DNA of 64,000 nucleotides from an uncultured Prochlorococcus sp. Lineage in GTDB: Bacteria; Cyanobacteriota; Cyanobacteriia; PCC-6307; Cyanobiaceae. The notes beneath the pieces were generated by a model. It saw nothing but the letters and a program-made list of their open reading frames with translations. It made no database searches and was not told the DNA's origin. Both the position numbers and the translations under genes were made by a program. Shown here in pieces: positions 1-9,825 of the stretch (position 1 is its first letter; every line of letters begins with the position of its first letter). The stretch lies in assembly GCA_902616595.1 (NCBI GenBank), contig CACMTJ010000001.1, positions 1 to 64,000 of the forward strand, in the 5' to 3' direction.

Positions 1-1
1 A

Positions 2-154
2 ATAGTTCCAGTTTTGAGAATTCAAAATTTATGGGCCCAGAGTATAATGAATGGAACACCTGTAATCCCAGGCTTATGCGAGGGACTTGCTAGTCATAAA
101 GTTTGCGAAGCCATAAGAGAATCTTCCAAAAGTGGATTAAGTATCAAAATTTAA
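2..154 (+). CDS. C-terminal fragment of a protein truncated by the window edge, possibly Gfo/Idh/MocA-type oxidoreductase
   Basis: Open frame from base 2 to TAA at 152-154 (..IVPVLRIQNLWAQSIMNGTPVIPGLCEGLASHKVCEAIRESSKSGLSIKI*); family call tentative. Confidence 0.5.
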   Translation: MVPVLRIQNLWAQSIMNGTPVIPGLCEGLASHKVCEAIRESSKSGLSIKI

Positions 155-257
155 GGCTATACATTTATAAGTAGCAATTATCACCCGATAAAGTATTGGA
201 TTGATTTTATTTTTTTTTCATATTCTGGAAAAATCAATTGAACTGAATTATTAAAGA

Positions 258-1325
258 ATGGCTTTAAATTATTACAAAAATGAGCTTAAAGAAAATGCTC
301 AATTACTAGCTTCTAAAGGAAAAGGAATATTAGCGGTAGATGAATCCACTAAAACAGTAGGTAAAAGACTCGCTGGAATTGGCGTTGAGAATACTGAAGA
401 CAATAGGAAGGCATATAGATGAATGCTTTTTACTACAGAAGGTCTTGGCAAATATATAAGTGGAGCAATCCTCTTCGAAGAAACTCTTTATCAGAATCAC
501 CAAGATGGCGAGTCAATGGTTAAGAAACTAAGTGATTTAGGTATTATTCCAGGTATAAAGGTCGATAAGGGCCTAAATCCACTTCCAGGAGGAGGAGATG
601 TAGAAACTTTTTGCTATGGCCTAGATGGGTTAGTTGAAAGAGCCGCAAAATAGTATGAACAAGGTGCCAGATTTGCAAAGTGGAGAGCAGTTCTGCAAAT
701 TACAAATGATGGTTGTCCTTCAAAACTATCAATTCAAGAGAATGCATGGGGATTAGCAAGGTATGCAAGATCAGTTCAAGAATCTGGGTTAGTACCAATT
801 ATTGAACCTGAAATCTTAATGGACGGCGACCATACTATTGAAAAAACTGCTGAAGTTCAAGAAGAGGAAATAAAGCATGTTTATAGTGCCTGTCAAGCAA
901 ATGGAGTTTTTCTAGAAGGCACTCTATTAAAACCTTCTATGACTGTTAATGGAGCAGATTGTCCAACAAAGGCTGATCCTATGAAGGTTGCTGAAATGAC
1001 AATTAGAACTATGGAAAGATGCGTTCCTGCATCTGTTCCTGGAATAGTTTTCTTATCAGGAGGGTTAAGCGAAGAAGCTGCTTCTGTTTATCTAAATAAT
1101 ATGAACACTCTTTACAGGAAAGCTTTATGGAATGTTTCATTCTCCTATGGAAGAGCATTACAGCACTCATGCTTAAAGGCCTGGAAAGGAAGCGACGTTG
1201 AAGGAGGTCAAAAAGCATTAATAGCAAGAGCTCAAGCAAACTCTGAAGCTTCAAAAGGTGCCTATGTAGCAGGATCTCAACCTTCATCTGATGAACAATT
1301 GTTTGTGGCAGGCTACACTTATTAA
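258..1325 (+). pseudogene. Class I fructose-bisphosphate aldolase, interrupted by in-frame TGA (420-422) and TAG (651-653)
   Basis: One continuous frame 258-1325: MALNYYKNELKENAQLLASKGKGILAVDESTKTVGKRL...NRKAYR*MLFTTEG...GIKVDKGLNPLPGGG...LVERAAK*YEQGARFAKWRAV...LEGTLLKPSMTV...SFSYGRALQ..; class I FBA motifs all present, no frameshift. Confidence 0.9.
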
Positions 1326-1474
1326 CTAAAAAAATCCTAAAAATGTACTCTGGGTCATAAAATAAGTTTCTTTAATTTAGTATTTTGTATATCTAATGAC
1401 GTGACATTTGATACCTCTTTATACTAAACTCTCGGAAAACATATGCTTTATACAGCATTTAACTTATTTTAATT

Positions 1475-2548
1475 ATGGCCCTCGTTCCACTAAGACTACT
1501 TTTAGATCACGCTGCTGAGAATGGTTACGGTATTCCAGCTTTCAATGTTAATAACCTTGAACAAGTTCAAGCAATCATGGAAGCAGCATATGAAACTGAT
1601 AGTCCTGTAATACTCCAAGCTTCAAGAGGGGCAAGAAATTATGCAGGAGAAATTTTCCTACGTCATCTAATACTTGCTGCTACAGAAACATATCCTAATA
1701 TTCCAGTGGTAATGCACCAAGACCACGGTAATGAGCCATCAACATGTTACTCAGCAGCAATAAATGGTTTCACATCAGTAATGATGGACGGTTCTCTAGA
1801 GGCAGATGCAAAAACACCCGCTAGTTACGAATATAATGTTGCAGTAACTAAAAAAGTAGTAGATTTTGCTCATTCAGTTGGAGTTAGTGTTGAAGGAGAG
1901 TTGGGTTGCTTAGGTTCATTAGAGACAGGAAAAGGTGAAGCGGAAGATGGTCATGGATTTGAAGGTGAACTTTCTACAGATATGCTTCTTACTGATCCTG
2001 AAGAAGCTGCAGATTTTGTAGCCAAAACAAAAGTCGATGCTTTAGCTATTGCTATAGGAACAAGTCATGGTGCTTATAAATTCACAAGAAAACCTACAGG
2101 AGAGGTTCTTGCAATAAGCAGAATTGCTGAAATTCATAAAGCACTTCCAAATACCCATCTTGTAATGCATGGATCTAGTTCAGTTCCTCAAGAATGGTTG
2201 GATATCATTAACAAATATGGCGGTGAAATTCCTCAAACTTATGGAGTTCCTGTTGAAGAAATTCAAGAGGGAATAAGAAATGGAGTTAGGAAAGTCAACA
2301 TTGATACTGATAACAGACTTGCTTTCACTGCCGCGGTTAGAGAGGCAGCATTTGCTGATAAGGCAAACTTCGACCCAAGACATTTCAACAAGCCTGCTAG
2401 AAAATACATGAAGCAAGTTTGTCTTGATAGATACAAGCAGTTCTGGTGTGAAGGTCAAGCAAGTAAGATCAAACAAAACAGCACTAATTATTTTGCTGAT
2501 CTTTACGCAAAAGGTGAATTGGATCCAAAAGTAAAAGCTACTGTTTAA
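1475..2548 (+). CDS. fba: Class II fructose-bisphosphate aldolase (Calvin cycle type)
   Basis: [54 protein letters not shown]; class II FBA signatures. Confidence 0.96.
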   Translation: MALVPLRLLLDHAAENGYGIPAFNVNNLEQVQAIMEAAYETDSPVILQASRGARNYAGEIFLRHLILAATETYPNIPVVMHQDHGNEPSTCYSAAINGFTSVMMDGSLEADAKTPASYEYNVAVTKKVVDFAHSVGVSVEGELGCLGSLETGKGEAEDGHGFEGELSTDMLLTDPEEAADFVAKTKVDALAIAIGTSHGAYKFTRKPTGEVLAISRIAEIHKALPNTHLVMHGSSSVPQEWLDIINKYGGEIPQTYGVPVEEIQEGIRNGVRKVNIDTDNRLAFTAAVREAAFADKANFDPRHFNKPARKYMKQVCLDRYKQFWCEGQASKIKQNSTNYFADLYAKGELDPKVKATV

Positions 2549-2566
2549 TTTCTTCCCAAATTAAAT

Positions 2567-2600
2567 AAAAAAAGGCCTCCAAAATTGGGGGTCTTTTTTT
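2567..2600. terminator. Bidirectional intrinsic terminator between convergent fba and purQ
   Basis: aaaaaaaggcctcc-aaaatt-gggggtcttttttt: about 14-bp stem with A-tract and T-tract arms, placed between convergent stops. Confidence 0.85.
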
Positions 2601-3264
2601 ATTTCAATATTAATGATTTTAATGTAAAGAGACCATCAGTCCCACCAATTGTCTCGTCGCATGCTCGCTCTGGATGAGGCATTAAACCTAGAACATTTCC
2701 CTTCTCATTAGTTATGCCTGCGATATCGAATGAGGATCCATTGGGATTATTTTTATATCTCAAAGCGATCAATTCATTATCTACAAGTTTCTTTAAAGTA
2801 TCAGAATCACAATGATATCTTCCTTCCCCATGCGCTATTGGCAATTTAATTGTTTGTTTTTCATCTACATTATTAAACCAATCTCCTTTTGAAGAAACGA
2901 TGTCCAGTTCAACGTCATCACAGATAAAATTAAGATTTTTATTTGTAACAAGAGCACCAGGCAAAAATCCTGATTCTGTCAAAATTTGAAACCCATTACA
3001 AATTCCTAAAACTCTTTTCCCGCTTTTAACAAACTCATCCAAGGCATTTATTAAAGGAGAGAATCTCGCAATTGCTCCGCATCTTAAATAATCACCATAG
3101 CTAAATCCTCCGGGTAAAACTATTGCATCTACATCACTTAAATCTGAAGACTCATGCCATAAGTATTTTGTTCTTATGTCTAAACAACCTTCCAATGCCC
3201 ATGAAACATCACGATCACAATTAGAACCAGGGAAGACAACAACTCCTACAGTAAAATTATCCAT
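2599..3264 (-). CDS. purQ: Phosphoribosylformylglycinamidine synthase I, glutamine amidotransferase subunit
   Basis: [28 protein letters not shown]. Confidence 0.96.
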   Translation of the reverse strand: MDNFTVGVVVFPGSNCDRDVSWALEGCLDIRTKYLWHESSDLSDVDAIVLPGGFSYGDYLRCGAIARFSPLINALDEFVKSGKRVLGICNGFQILTESGFLPGALVTNKNLNFICDDVELDIVSSKGDWFNNVDEKQTIKLPIAHGEGRYHCDSDTLKKLVDNELIALRYKNNPNGSSFDIAGITNEKGNVLGLMPHPERACDETIGGTDGLFTLKSLILK

Positions 3265-3265
3265 C

Positions 3266-3520
3266 TTATAATTTTTCTAGTGAATACTCATAATCTTCAA
3301 TAACAGTATTTGCGAATAACCTATCACACAATAAATCAATTTTTCCTCTTACTTCGTTTTCACCATTACCTTCTATTTTTACCTCAATCATTTTTCCTAT
3401 ACGTAATGATTTTATTCCCTCGGCTCCAAGTTTTATAGAGGCACATTTAGTAGCTTCCCCTGCTGGATCTAAAACTGAGGGTCTTAGTCTTACAAAAACT
3501 TTTACAGCAAATTGGTCCAA
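3266..3520 (-). CDS. purS: Phosphoribosylformylglycinamidine synthase subunit PurS
   Basis: 84 aa adjacent to pur[17 protein letters not shown] motif. Confidence 0.93.
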   Translation of the reverse strand: MDQFAVKVFVRLRPSVLDPAGEATKCASIKLGAEGIKSLRIGKMIEVKIEGNGENEVRGKIDLLCDRLFANTVIEDYEYSLEKL

Positions 3521-3617
3521 TTAAAAATTAATTTCTACTAGAAGATTAGTTTAAATTTTAATAAAAAGTACTATTGATTAATAAACAAATATTTTTACCT
3601 TAAGGTTTTCTGAGTTA

Positions 3618-3782
3618 TTAGATGTTTATGTAGCCTCTACCAAAACATACTAAGCAAGTTCTTCTTGAATTTTCATGTGTTTTAAAATTTCCTGCCCCTC
3701 CACATTTTGAACATTTTATTTTATCAATTGATGTAACTTCGTCAGAGATTATTTGTTTTAAAGCAATTTTTGGATTTTCCAT
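3618..3782 (-). CDS. Small DnaJ-type zinc-finger-like protein (54 aa)
   Basis: Hand translation: MENPKIALKQIISDEVTSIDKIKCSKCGGAGNFKTHENSRRTCLVCFGRGYINI*; CxxCxGxG + CxxCxGxG knuckles; not in supplied ORF track. Confidence 0.75.
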   Translation of the reverse strand: MENPKIALKQIISDEVTSIDKIKCSKCGGAGNFKTHENSRRTCLVCFGRGYINI

Positions 3783-3827
3783 CTTGGGCTGTCTACTGTT
3801 TAAGTATCCCGGCAGCTAACTATAATG

Positions 3828-4892
3828 TCAAATTGCTATTTTTGGTTCACTTAAAATCTTAAATTTCTCTTTAATTTTTTTATTGAAAGTTTTTATAGAT
3901 TTTTCATCAAAGGAAATTATTACTAATTCAAGCCCAGCATTATCATTTGGTCTCCAACAATTGTCTGGAGCTTCTTCAAACCAAGTATTAATTTTCTTTC
4001 CAACAATTTGTATTTGTAAAGGTAATAATTTGTTTGGTATCCAAATACGTCCTTTTATTCGAAGAATGTTTAATTCATCCAAGATTTTTGACATCTCCTT
4101 TTCAAAGTCATTTTTTTCAAGGAAATAATTTAATTTAATTGAATCTGATACAAGTTCAACATGATTATGGTCATGTTCTTCAGTTAAAAATTCTTTATAA
4201 GTTTCTTTTTTAAAATTAAAATCAAATAGATAGTTCAAATCAATTTTGCCATTATTGGATTTAAGGACTGGTGTAGATGAATTTAGACTTCCTTGAATTT
4301 TATGTTTTACAACGTCAAACTGATCATCATTTAAGATATCTGATCTAGAGACTAAAACGATATCAGAAACTTCTAATTGCTCCTCAAAAAGTTCATCTAA
4401 AGTGGCATTGTGATCAATTTTATCTGTTTCATTATATTGTTTTGTTATTTTATTTAAATCATTAATTGGTGAACCATCAAGCATTGATTCTCCATTAACG
4501 ATACCAACAACAACATCAAGGTAGATGGAAGACCTAATCTCAGGCCAGTTAAGTGCTTGAATTAAGGGAATTGGCAGTGCCAAGCCACTTGTTTCGATAA
4601 TTATTGATTCGATAGGAGGATTAAATTCTAGGAGAGCTTTTATTGATGGAACAAAATCATCTTGAACAGTACAACATAAACATCCATTGTTTAATTCGAT
4701 TACGCAGTCGTCTTCAGATTCATCACATTTATCACAACTTTTAATCAAATCACCGTCAATTCCAACATCACCAAATTCATTAATTATTAAACCAAATTTT
4801 TTATTACTCTCTTTTAATAAATATCTTAGAAAAGTTGTTTTACCTGAACCAAGAAATCCTGAAACAACTATAACTGGTATTTTTTTTTTCAT
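3828..4892 (-). CDS. CobW/P47K family GTPase (putative metal chaperone)
   Basis: VSGFLGSGKTTFLRYLL Walker A, ELNNGCLCCTVQDDF CXCC motif. Confidence 0.92.
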   Translation of the reverse strand: MKKKIPVIVVSGFLGSGKTTFLRYLLKESNKKFGLIINEFGDVGIDGDLIKSCDKCDESEDDCVIELNNGCLCCTVQDDFVPSIKALLEFNPPIESIIIETSGLALPIPLIQALNWPEIRSSIYLDVVVGIVNGESMLDGSPINDLNKITKQYNETDKIDHNATLDELFEEQLEVSDIVLVSRSDILNDDQFDVVKHKIQGSLNSSTPVLKSNNGKIDLNYLFDFNFKKETYKEFLTEEHDHNHVELVSDSIKLNYFLEKNDFEKEMSKILDELNILRIKGRIWIPNKLLPLQIQIVGKKINTWFEEAPDNCWRPNDNAGLELVIISFDEKSIKTFNKKIKEKFKILSEPKIAI

Positions 4893-4901
4893 TTTTTGTG
4901 A

Positions 4902-5414
4902 TTAACAACCTAAGCTATATTCTGTACTCTCTCCTGTAGAACTATTTGTGCCATTAGCAATCGCACATAATTGTTTTTGTTGAGTACGACTAAGAACTGC
5001 ATCAGTAAAATCTGCACCATCTATTTTTGCTCCTTCAAAATTACTCTCCATTAATAAAGCATTTGTAAAATTAACATCCGAAAGATCAGCATCTGTAAAA
5101 TCTGTTGCATAAGCAAGTGCATCTCTTAAATTGGCTCCATTAAACTTTGAATTTTGCAATTTACTATTATTGAATACCGCGCCTTCTAAATTACTTTCAC
5201 TGAAATTAAACCCATTCAAATCAAACTTAACGTATTCGTTACCGCTTAAATCTTGACCATGCATATCTGGCTCTAAATTAAGGTCTTGCTGGTTTCTAAT
5301 CTCAGGAGGTCGTTTAGCCCATGCAGAATTTACAGAATTAAAAAATAAAATCCCAACAAACAACAAAGTAATTAATGCATTCTTTAGTGAGGGGAAAACA
5401 ATTGATTTAATCAT
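4902..5414 (-). CDS. Pentapeptide repeat protein with N-terminal signal/TM segment
   Basis: A(D/N)LxX repeats (FSESNLEGAVFNNSKLQNSKFNGANLRDALAYATDFTDADLSDVNF) after a hydrophobic N-terminus. Confidence 0.85.
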   Translation of the reverse strand: MIKSIVFPSLKNALITLLFVGILFFNSVNSAWAKRPPEIRNQQDLNLEPDMHGQDLSGNEYVKFDLNGFNFSESNLEGAVFNNSKLQNSKFNGANLRDALAYATDFTDADLSDVNFTNALLMESNFEGAKIDGADFTDAVLSRTQQKQLCAIANGTNSSTGESTEYSLGC

Positions 5415-5477
5415 AATAAGACTGTATTTTAGAACTTAAGTATTTAAAGTTTGTAAGAGTATCTTAAAGGAAAATAT

Positions 5478-6095
5478 ATGGCAATGTCACTAAAGGTTAT
5501 TGTTCCTCCTCATCCATTAATAAAACATTGGCTTTCAATATTGCGAGAAAAAAATACTCCAGATATTTTGTATTCCACAGGATATGAGCAATTAGGGAAA
5601 TGGCTTACATATGAAGCATTACGTAATTGGCTGCCATATAAAAAAGAAATAGTAAATACTGATAATGGGGACACAGATGGATTCTTTATTAATACTGATT
5701 ATCCAATAAAAGTGCTCGCAATGTTGCCCGAAGGGTTATCTCTTTGGTTTGGATCCAAAGAAGTAATTCCTAATTCAACCCTCTCATTAGGAGAACTTCC
5801 TAAAACTATTGAATCAAATGAAGGAGTTATATTTTATTCAGAACAAATAACGACAAAATCAACCACATTAGAAACCTTAATTAAATTAAAGGAATTAGGT
5901 GTTGATTCAAATAGGATTCTTTTAATAACTGCTATTTGCTCAAATAAAGGGTTAAATGAAATTGCGAAATTATTCCCGAATCAGGTAATTTACACTTCTT
6001 GCATAGATGAGGAAGACGAAAAAACACCATTATTGGTACCCGGTATTGGGAATCCTTTATCGCGTTTAAGTACTATATTTCAAGATAAGAACTAA
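5478..6095 (+). CDS. Uracil phosphoribosyltransferase-like protein, PRPP loop divergent
   Basis: VPPHPLIKHWLSILREKNTP and WLTYEALRNWLP match the UPRT N-terminus; canonical PRPP-loop not evident. Confidence 0.7.
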   Translation: MAMSLKVIVPPHPLIKHWLSILREKNTPDILYSTGYEQLGKWLTYEALRNWLPYKKEIVNTDNGDTDGFFINTDYPIKVLAMLPEGLSLWFGSKEVIPNSTLSLGELPKTIESNEGVIFYSEQITTKSTTLETLIKLKELGVDSNRILLITAICSNKGLNEIAKLFPNQVIYTSCIDEEDEKTPLLVPGIGNPLSRLSTIFQDKN

Positions 6096-6124
6096 TATAG
6101 AATATAGAAGTAAATATTTTACCA

Positions 6125-6415
6125 ATGTCTGAATACAGAGATTCGTCTTCAAATAATCTTTTATCATTAATAAGTGGTGCTTTTATTGGAGCAGCAGGTC
6201 TAGCATGGTGGTTAATATCCGAAGCAGACAAAAGAAAGGAAGAAAAAAAACAAAAAGCAATGATGTATTCATCCAGAATTCAAGACGGCTCAGAAGCGAT
6301 TGATTCAAATGAAAATATAAATGAAGTTGAAGGAGAGAATCTGGAGAAGAAAGTTGAGCAACTTAATTCTGCAATTGCTGATGTGAGGAAGCAACTTGAA
6401 GAGTTGGGGCAATAG
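6125..6415 (+). CDS. Small membrane-anchored hypothetical protein with C-terminal coiled coil
   Basis: LLSLISGAFIGAAGLAWWLIS TM then charged helix ending VEQLNSAIADVRKQLEEL. Confidence 0.7.
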   Translation: MSEYRDSSSNNLLSLISGAFIGAAGLAWWLISEADKRKEEKKQKAMMYSSRIQDGSEAIDSNENINEVEGENLEKKVEQLNSAIADVRKQLEELGQ

Positions 6416-6438
6416 AATAAAAAAGGTTCTCAAATAAT

Positions 6439-8112
6439 ATGAATAAACTCAGATCATCTGCAATAACCCAAGGTGTGCAAAGATCACCTAACAGATCGAT
6501 GTTAAGAGCTGTTGGATTTAATGATGAAGATTTTAATAAACCTATTATTGGAGTTGCAAATGGATACAGCACCATAACACCATGCAATATGGGTTTAAAT
6601 AAGTTAGCTCTAAAAGCTGAAGAGTCTATAAAAAGATCAGGTGGGATGCCTCAGATGTTTGGGACTATAACAGTAAGTGATGGGATTTCTATGGGAACAG
6701 AGGGCATGAAATATTCCCTAGTTTCAAGAGAAGTTATTGCTGATTCAATTGAAACAGCATGCAATGCTCAGAGTATGGATGGAGTACTTGCTATAGGTGG
6801 ATGTGATAAAAATATGCCGGGTGCCATGATTGCGATTGCAAGAATGAATATTCCCTCAATTTTCATTTATGGAGGGACAATAAAGCCTGGGAAATTGCAT
6901 GGAGAAGATCTTACTGTTGTTAGTGCATTTGAAGCTGTTGGACAATTAACATCAGGCAAAATTAATGAAGAAAGGCTAATCCAAGTTGAGAAAAATTGTA
7001 TTCCTGGTGCTGGTAGCTGTGGAGGAATGTTTACAGCTAATACAATGTCTGCGGTTATTGAAGTTTTAGGGTTAAGTCTTCCTCACAGTTCCACTATGGC
7101 TGCTGAAGATCTTGAAAAAGAACTAAGTGCAGATAAAAGTGCTGAGATATTAGTCTCTGCAATAGAAAAAGATATAAGACCTCTAGACCTAATGACTAAG
7201 AAAGCATTTGAAAATGCAATATCAGTAATTATGGCAATTGGCGGATCAACAAATGCGGTATTGCACATCTTAGCTATTGCTAATACTGCAGGAATAGATA
7301 TCAACATTAATGATTTTGAGAGAATCAGACAAAAAGTACCCGTTATTTGTGACCTTAAACCGAGTGGTAAATATGTGACGGTGGATCTTCATAAGGCAGG
7401 TGGGATTCCACAAGTAATGAAAATACTTTTGAATGCAGGATTAATTCATAGCGAATGCAAAAACATTGAAGGAAAAACCATCTCAGAATACTTACAAAAT
7501 ATTCCAGATAAGCCTCCAACAAATCAAAATGTCATAAGAGACATAGATGACCCTCTTTATAAAAAAGGACATCTAGCGATATTAAAAGGTAACTTAGCGA
7601 GCGAAGGTTCTGTAGCCAAAATTAGCGGAGTAAAAAACCCTGTATTAACAGGTCCCGCAAAGATTTTTGAAAGTGAAGAGGAATGTTTAAAATCGATATT
7701 AAATAACGATATCAAAGCTGGTGATGTTGTTGTTATTAGAAACGAAGGTCCTGTAGGAGGACCAGGCATGAGAGAGATGTTAGCTCCAACATCTGCAATT
7801 GTTGGTCAAGGGCTTGGAGAGAAGGTGGCTTTAATTACCGATGGCAGATTTAGCGGCGGTACCTATGGTCTTGTTGTGGGTCATATAGCTCCAGAGGCTG
7901 CTGTAGGAGGAAATATTGCTTTAATAAAACAAGGTGATTTAATTACAGTAGATGCTGTAAAACAACTAATTGAAGTTGATTTATCTGACGAAGAATTAGA
8001 AAAAAGAAAAAAAGATTGGGTAAAACCTATTCAAAAATACAAAAGAGGAATTCTTTCAAAATATTCGAGAATCGTAAGCACATCAAGTTTAGGGGCTGTT
8101 ACTGATTTATAA
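6439..8112 (+). CDS. ilvD: Dihydroxy-acid dehydratase
   Basis: 557 aa; [37 protein letters not shown]. Confidence 0.97.
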   Translation: MNKLRSSAITQGVQRSPNRSMLRAVGFNDEDFNKPIIGVANGYSTITPCNMGLNKLALKAEESIKRSGGMPQMFGTITVSDGISMGTEGMKYSLVSREVIADSIETACNAQSMDGVLAIGGCDKNMPGAMIAIARMNIPSIFIYGGTIKPGKLHGEDLTVVSAFEAVGQLTSGKINEERLIQVEKNCIPGAGSCGGMFTANTMSAVIEVLGLSLPHSSTMAAEDLEKELSADKSAEILVSAIEKDIRPLDLMTKKAFENAISVIMAIGGSTNAVLHILAIANTAGIDININDFERIRQKVPVICDLKPSGKYVTVDLHKAGGIPQVMKILLNAGLIHSECKNIEGKTISEYLQNIPDKPPTNQNVIRDIDDPLYKKGHLAILKGNLASEGSVAKISGVKNPVLTGPAKIFESEEECLKSILNNDIKAGDVVVIRNEGPVGGPGMREMLAPTSAIVGQGLGEKVALITDGRFSGGTYGLVVGHIAPEAAVGGNIALIKQGDLITVDAVKQLIEVDLSDEELEKRKKDWVKPIQKYKRGILSKYSRIVSTSSLGAVTDL

Positions 8113-8132
8113 ATCAGCTCAAATTTTTTTTC

Positions 8133-8519
8133 TTAATCAATAAAACTTTTTATCCTATTTGCTAAATTTTCCAATCTAGCGCTGTATTTTGGTGAATTGC
8201 ATTTTTTCCCATTATTGCTATCCATCCATAATGTTTTAACTCCAAACCATAATATTGGTTCATCAGGGAAGTTAAGCTTAGAGATTACTAAAACCAACTC
8301 TTTATTTGATTTAAAAAGTTCTAATTCAAGATCATAAATTTCTAATCTTTTACCTTCTTTATCTCTACATAAGATATTAACTGTTAAATCAATATCTTCA
8401 TCTTCGAATTCGTATTCACCATTTATTTTTACTACAGAATGAACAAAAGGTTTATTTGTTAAATCTGCTGACTTAGCGATTAAGCTCTCTATATTTTTAG
8501 GTGGATTTTCAAATAACAC
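8133..8519 (-). CDS. Hypothetical protein
   Basis: 128 aa ORF overlapping the upstream CIA30-like gene by 11 nt. Confidence 0.6.
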   Translation of the reverse strand: MLFENPPKNIESLIAKSADLTNKPFVHSVVKINGEYEFEDEDIDLTVNILCRDKEGKRLEIYDLELELFKSNKELVLVISKLNFPDEPILWFGVKTLWMDSNNGKKCNSPKYSARLENLANRIKSFID

Positions 8520-9057
8520 TTATTGATTTAATTAAAACTTTTATTGAACCCTGTTTAAACTCATTATTAAGTAATCCATCATCACCGAACTTAGAGTGTA
8601 GTAGTTGCAATCTTTTAATTTTAGATGGCTTGAATTTAAATGGAAAACGTACTTTATTAGCTCTTACTGAAGGTTTTAACTCACTAAAAGGAATTTGAAC
8701 ATTTGTTGTTCCGAATTTTTTTGTTGGGAATGATTTAATCCACCTGAGACCACCTGGAATAAATTCGGTAAGTCCAAGGAGATCGTCTTCACAAGCGACC
8801 GCAAATTTAAAAGTTCTTCCTTGTCCATCAATGTTTAATTCAAAAGATGAATACTCAGATACATTTAAAGAAGGTTTATATATAGACGATCTACAACTAA
8901 CAAATCCTCCTGCTTTCTCGACAATATTACCCTTTAATATCAAACCAGAATTTGAAATTTCACAAAATGCTGAACTTGATCCGCCCATAACAGTATCATT
9001 TAATGTTTTCCAACCATCGAACTCCTTTCTCTGGAATAAAAATTTTTTCTTACTCAT
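8509..9057 (-). CDS. CIA30-like (NADH:ubiquinone oxidoreductase intermediate-associated protein 30 domain) protein
   Basis: FQRKEFDGWKTLNDTVMGGSSSAFCEISNSGLILKGNI.. CIA30 signature W..NDxVMGG.S. Confidence 0.85.
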   Translation of the reverse strand: MSKKKFLFQRKEFDGWKTLNDTVMGGSSSAFCEISNSGLILKGNIVEKAGGFVSCRSSIYKPSLNVSEYSSFELNIDGQGRTFKFAVACEDDLLGLTEFIPGGLRWIKSFPTKKFGTTNVQIPFSELKPSVRANKVRFPFKFKPSKIKRLQLLHSKFGDDGLLNNEFKQGSIKVLIKSISVI

Positions 9058-9087
9058 TAAATAATTTAAATTATTAATAGACTTTAA

Positions 9088-9825
9088 CTAAATTTCTAAT
9101 TCTTTTGCTGATTCCTGATCACAAAATATTGAAATTTGATTAATAGATTTTATTAATTTTGATGGTGTTCTATCTGGTGGCTCTTTTTCATCTAATAACC
9201 TCTCAAGAGCAATTCTTTTAGAAGCTCCACTAACTAAAAATACTATCTTTGAAGAAGCTGAAAGAACCTTTGGAGTTAATGAAATTCTTTTTAAACCTTT
9301 ACCTTCATTAAAAATAACAAAATCATCTACATTATTATTTTTTTGATAAGGGAATAGTGAGGCTGTATGACCATCATCTCCAAGACCTAATAATGTTAAA
9401 TCAAAAGTTGGAGGGTTTGATCCGCATTTTTCAAATAATTTAGAAATAAATTTATTTTTAGTAGTTTCATCATCAGCGTTTAAATCATTGAAAATTTCAT
9501 AAAAATAAGCTTTAGATCCAAAATTAGTTAGCAAAGAATTTCTCAACATTAACGAGTTACTTAATTCTGAATTTGGATCAACACATCTTTCATCTCCTAA
9601 AAAGACATCAACCATATCCCATTGAAGATCATTATTAGATAAGAGATGATACACAGATTTAGGAGTTGAACCGCCGCTTACACAAAACTTAAATCTATCT
9701 TTCTTTTTTAAAATATGAATAATATGGCTTTGAATAAACTTAAAAACCGCTGTTGATAGTTCTAACTTGTCTTTGTAAATATTTAAGGTATATCCATTTT
9801 TGACCTTTTGAATCATTTCATCCAT
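9088..9825 (-). CDS. pgl: 6-phosphogluconolactonase
   Basis: FCVSGGSTPKSVYHLL, VDVFLGDERCV, LLGLGDDGHTASLFP. Confidence 0.95.
   Translation of the reverse strand: MDEMIQKVKNGYTLNIYKDKLELSTAVFKFIQSHIIHILKKKDRFKFCVSGGSTPKSVYHLLSNNDLQWDMVDVFLGDERCVDPNSELSNSLMLRNSLLTNFGSKAYFYEIFNDLNADDETTKNKFISKLFEKCGSNPPTFDLTLLGLGDDGHTASLFPYQKNNNVDDFVIFNEGKGLKRISLTPKVLSASSKIVFLVSGASKRIALERLLDEKEPPDRTPSKLIKSINQISIFCDQESAKELEI

Noticed and set aside
1009-1287. Antisense ORF (92 aa) inside the class I FBA frame
   Set aside because: Lies entirely opposite a conserved aldolase coding frame; leucine-rich low-complexity translation typical of spurious antisense frames.
2180-2476. Antisense ORF inside class II FBA
   Set aside because: Opposite strand of a well-supported gene with no recognisable domain.
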